Both the position numbers and the translations under genes were made by a program. This document shows, one piece after another, positions 55,401-61,400 of a stretch of DNA of 64,000 bases. The stretch is taken from the NCBI GenBank assembly GCA_963402885.1, contig OY727096.1, positions 2,604,001 to 2,668,000 on the forward strand, written 5' to 3'. Position 1 is the stretch's first letter, and each line of letters begins with the position of its first letter. The notes under the pieces are model-generated. The model made no database searches. It saw only the letters and a list, made by a program, of their open reading frames with translations, and had not been told where the DNA came from. The DNA is from Antedon bifida (lineage: Eukaryota > Echinodermata > Crinoidea > Comatulida > Antedonidae).

Positions 55401-58400
55401 GCTTGTTATTTTATGTGTGACGAAAGGTTTAAAGATGTATTGTCCCCCAAAAAACATAAAAAATTAAGATTAATAAATCAGACTTTGAATAGGCCATTTT
55501 GCAGTTTTAATAAAGTTATTCACTTCTGTGAAAAAAAAATTATTTCACTTTTAAAAAGACAAAAGAAACTGTTAATTTTAACCAAAAACGATTGTCTGAC
55601 AGATAAATTATGTATTTTTTGCTTTAAATTACATTTTTTTCAGGAAAATAATTTGGTCAAAGTGAATAACTATTATGTGACATTAAATGTCATGTTATGT
55701 TGTTCGATTTATATAGCGTTTATACAATCAAAAGATTGTCCCAAAGCGCTGAGAGAAAAAACAGAAACAAATTACAAAGAAAAAAGATGGGTTTTTAATA
55801 GTGTTTTTAAAACTATGAGAGAGGATGCATTTTTAATAGGATCAGGAAGATTGTTCCACATATTCAACAACAAATTTGAAAAAAAAATTGTTTTGGGGAC
55901 AATCTATCTTATATAACTGCAAATGTGAACTTCTTTCAGAAAGTTTTGCGCATAATTATGAATATGCAAATGTATCACTTTGGAAACTCTTTATTGTGTA
56001 AAATATATCAATTGGTAAACCAGGGGAAATGAACAAATTCCTGGGCCTTGTTGAAATGGATTAAGATGAATTAGTACCCTGCCAAGCACTCTAATGTCAC
56101 ACCCTTGACCGTGTCAAAGGTCGAAGTGGAATTAGTAGGAAAAGAGCGGGATATCTGAGTAGGATGACAAGGATTTGAAGCGGATTGACTGGGATAGTGA
56201 AAGATAATTTAGCCTTGTGCTGACCTTCTTAAGGCTTACCTTCTTAAGGCTTACCTCCTTAAGGCTTACCTCCTTAAGGCTTATCTAAAAATAGACCATG
56301 GGAAAACAACAGATCAAGATCGGAAAGATGGTTGTGGTCACTAAATCGCCAAAATTTGGATGCAATGTACTGTGTAGTCACAGTATATCATGGCCTGTTT
56401 ATGTTTCATCAAGTATATTGTAAAATAAAGGTCTGTCTACACTATCAAACTAGTTTGACAAAAAAGTGTGATGTCCCCAAATATGGTAGTGATATGACAT
56501 CATCATGTCCATACAAGTGCACATCACAATTTTTTGTCACATAAAGTTTGATAGTGTTGACAGCGCTTGCAAAAAAAAACAAGGACAAAGGAAATAGATG
56601 ACATGGTTCTTGTCATCCCTGCATTTTTGTTTTTTTTTAAGAAAAAGAACATGAGTTGCCAACTGGAAGTCCTGCCTTATTTTCCTTCTTTTAATATATT
56701 TTTACAATTTGTTGGCATAGAGTTAGCATAACTGGGTATATACCTAGTTTGGTTGCCACTGCATTTACAACTTATCCAGCTGCATTTGCGCATGCAATTA
56801 AAATCTTGTGATGAGAGTTTACCTAAATAGCGCTTCAAAATGAGAACGAGCCAATGAGAAGCATAACATTTCTCACGGCCTAATTATAGATACAATTATC
56901 TGTGTATGGTGAAAGTTTTAGTATACTAGATGAATCATGTCACAAATGTCTTACCTGAAAATGGACCAAGACTATGGACCAAATCTGCACAGAGATCATC
57001 TGCTAGCGGCTGCATTGTTTCGTAAGCAACGCAAGCTGCAACCACTGGAGTAAAGCTTGGACTACACCAAAGATCTACCAGCCAATTAAACCAGAACAAA
57101 TCTAGATCTGTTTCAACCACACCTAGAAGACAAAAATATAAGGAGTAAATCTTAATGGTTAAGATGTTTGGCTATTGATCTCCGGAGTCATTGGTTCAAA
57201 TCCTGTCAGATGTCAAACAACTTCACTCTTAATCACCTTAGTTTAGAATAAAACAAAAAACCTAATATGGCAAATAAACTTTGGTTCCCACTAGGATGCA
57301 ACGCAAGGACATAGTGTAAAGCTCTGTCTACACTATCAAAATAGTGTAATGTGCCCAAAATAGTACAGTGATATGCCCAAATATGGTAGTGATATGACAT
57401 CATCATGTCCATATATGGGCACATCATATTTTTTGTCACATAATGTTTGATAGTGTAGACAGATTTTAATGCAAGTGATTTGACCAATGTTTGGTATTCC
57501 ATCGCTTGCTTTTGGTCAAATACGTTCTTGCATTGCGCTTAATTTACATTCTTACATTGCGTCTTAGCTTAGTTTAAAGAGTTGTTTAAATGTGTTTGGT
57601 CTTTTTACCTGAGGGAGTAAGAAACTCGTCATCGATGTTGTTGTTGAACGTTCCACACAAACCACACGTGGCGTCAATGAGATCATTGTTGGCGAAGACT
57701 TGAACACGTGTTTGCTCATCAAAAAGTATTTCAATCCCAATATCCAAAGTGACCTATGAACAAAATAAATGATGGACCTTTACACATTTATATTTACTGT
57801 ATATATAATAAATAGTGTAATATAGTTATACTATTTTAACCATGTTTTTATCAAATAATCTAAGAAAGTGATTAAGTTACTAAAGCTCTGTCTACACTAT
57901 CAAACTTTATGTGACAAAACGTGATGTGCCCATATATGGACATGATGATGTCATATCACTACCATATTTGAGCATATCACTACCATATTCGGGCACTTCA
58001 CACTTTTTTTTTGTCAAACTAGTTTGATAGTGCAGACAGAGTTTAAGTAGGCATGTAATACATTTCTGGGGAAATAAGAGTTTTTAAACCAAAGGAAACA
58101 GTTTAAATAATGAATACAATTTTAGTTACTTAAAAAATGTATGATTAACTAAATATTTTATATACATGTAAACACATACCTTGGTTGTATGAAACACTGG
58201 TTTTTCAATGAAGATACCAGGCTCAGACCATGGGAAAACGGCAATTTCTTCGCCATCAACCATGACTTCACTGGCATAACCCACGCGAACATTACTCCCT
58301 TTGTATCGGATGTTGATGGACTTTCTACACAGGTTGTCTTTACCAGAGGCCTGAGCGTAGCAGTTCTCGGTTTTCAATCTGATCTCGTATTTCGTACCTT

Positions 58401-61400
58401 GAGGTTGGCAGTTCTTTGCAAGGTAGTGTTCGCAGTTACCTTCATGTTCGTAGTACTTGTTGTCAAATGTTTTGAAAGAGCCAAGACCGGCAGTCCAACA
58501 GGTGGCTAAGAGAAAGAAGGCATACAAAATAATTATCATTGGCGCTATATTATCATTGAAAATATTAATAAATAAAGCTTATTTTATATTGCATACTAGT
58601 AGAAAGAACATGCAAATGTGTTAGAAATTGGAAAAAAGCATAGGATAAAGCAAAAAATATATATAAACTAGGCCTAGTCATACCTCCACATTTATTATCA
58701 GTACACTCCCATTGGTCACCATTGCAAGTACTGTAAACAAAATAAAAATAAAGTTGCAATGTTCAATCAGTTTGCAAAACTTAGCTAGGCCTAGGCCTGA
58801 ACAGTGAGATTAAAGCATGGTGCCATGGCCTTGCTTTATCAATTCTGTCTGACTGAGCCTCACATCCAGCAGGGAAACCGTCTGCTGGCGGTAGGCTGCA
58901 CACCCGCTGCTTCCTCTAGCTAGGCGGCTATGCTTTTAGGCTAGGCCTAGCTAGGCTACACCGACCGGGCTAAGTCCTAGCTTAATTAGCTAGTCAGCCT
59001 AGCTATTAACCCACCCAGACTACCTTGAATATGTGTTAGTATTGGTTTCTTGTTAATGTCTTTAAAATACGTCAATTAACGTTCCAGACAACAATATTTC
59101 AAAAAAACAGCAGCATCCTACATGACATGACAGCCTTCAGAAATCCAGGCACTAACTTTCCGAATAAAGTAGAGGGCGCTAATCTCTGTATAAGCAAACT
59201 CTTCCAACAATCAAGTTAAATTAAAGGGGAGCTCCGGTTAAAATTTATTGTTTATTATAAAAATAAATATAAACCTTCACATCAATATTAATAATAATAA
59301 ACATTTTTGTGAACGTGGTTAAACAGAACAAATGTTGTGAAATAAGCCCCTAACATCCAAAAAGGTCCTGTATCACTGAGTGATTGTCAATGTTGGTACA
59401 TGTTAGGTCATATATTTTTTTAAAAATATAATATATATTTTAAACCCAGGGCTACACTAGACACGCGTATACACTAGACACGCGTGCGAAAATGACGACT
59501 ACTAATATTTATGCAATATATTGATGATGTGATTATAATGTGCTCTGGAAGGAAGGATACCCTGGTAAATAACATGAGATGTTCTCACCAATTATTGCAG
59601 TCAACATTAATGACGTCTCCAGTATTCATCAATTTGCCATCGTATTCGCATCGGCATTCACCTAACGGTATACAACGGTTACCTTGACGTACTAGACCGT
59701 CTTTGCACCTGCAATACCCTATACATTCTGGTCCATCAGTAGGACACTGGGCATAGGGATTGGTACAAGTCGCCTGACAAGGCCCTCCGCACTCTATAAA
59801 TTCCATGTCCGACGGACATTCTATAACTGAAATACAACAAGAATAATCATGACAAATGTTTGCTTACCTGCCTTACTTAAGTTCTGTCTACCTATCAAAC
59901 TAGTTTGACAAAAAAGTGTGATGTGCCCAAATATGGTAGTGATATACACAAATAAGGTAGTGATGACATCATCATGTCCATATATGGGCACTTTTTTTGA
60001 CACGTTTGATAGTGTAGTGGACAGAGCTTAACTTAACTTTTTTTTTCAAACCGACTTGACAATTGTATTTAGGCTACGCTACTATACTACATCGTGTGAT
60101 TGAGGAGAGTATGACATTCCACTAATTAATAGCTAACACCGAACAACCTTCTCATGTTTTGGCTATTATTGAGTAGGCATACCAGTGTTTGTGTAATTTC
60201 ATCAGGTGAATTTTATATTTAAATATATTATTTTAATTAGACTAATAATACAATGCGTCTTTTTGGTTGGCTACACATGTTTTTGAAGAACATGTCTAAA
60301 CATAGTTGTCCAAGAGACTAGACTGTAGGCTACAGTGGTACGGTTCCAGAATTACATTTATTAAGTTCAACTAAGGCAATCTATTGGGTTCAACAGTGTT
60401 ATTACAATTGATGTTTAAAATTTAGTAAACGATGAAGAAATGATACAATTATCCTGATTATACAAACATTATTATTCAAAGTGAGTTATTCTGGCACCGT
60501 ATTCCAGGCAGCAACCACGGAACACCATTCGCAATTCGCGCCATAATTGGTGTAAATATTCGTGGGTGGTCTTTTTGATGTTGGTGGCTTAGCATTTTGT
60601 AAATAGACCAAGAAACTCATTTGAACTTGGAACATTAATGTACAGTATGTGTCATGTTAGCCTACATACCAATAGTACTATTACCTAGTACATAAAGGAA
60701 TGGATAATAACGCCAGTCTATTATTTCCTGGCTAGCATACATACGCTGTATTATTGACACAGATTTGATAAGGTGTTGGTGATACACCACCTATAATGAC
60801 CTGAATTGCTTCCTGAGAGGTGGCAGATCACGAACCTATGAATCTACACCGCAAAGGCAGACGAAGTGATGTTTTCGGATTGATTGGAATATAAACATAC
60901 TAAGGAAATGTTCAATAAGGTAGGACAGACAAACTTGGACAAAGGTCGTGTTTTTTATGTTTGCGCTGATTTAGGATGAAAAGTGTAGGTATTGGTTTAA
61001 GAAACCAAAGTTGAGATATATTAACATATATTAAAATACATAGTACAAATTAGGTGCAAAAACTACTTTTGCACATAATAATGTATAGACTTTTGTTTCA
61101 TATTTTTACTGTAAAACACATTTTAAAATAAGTTGGCCTACACGAACCTTCTTCGGCATGTGCCCTGACCCCAAATACGTCCTCACTGTCTTTATCGGCA
61201 TCAGTTTCTTTCTGTGACGTAAAAAGAGTATAATTATTTGGTTGTTTTAAAATTATTAGTAATGTATGTGTTGGATTTATATATTAAAGATTGGTTCCCA
61301 CTAGGAACGCAACGCAAAGACGTAACCACAACGCCGCAAGCATCGGACCAGTCACGCGATGGGTTATCTGAACTGTCGCTTGTGATTGGTCAACTCACTT

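Noticed and set aside
55197-55916. 239-codon plus-strand frame
   Set aside because: It crosses the antisense of exon 8, a MITE and a LINE end; no coherent protein.
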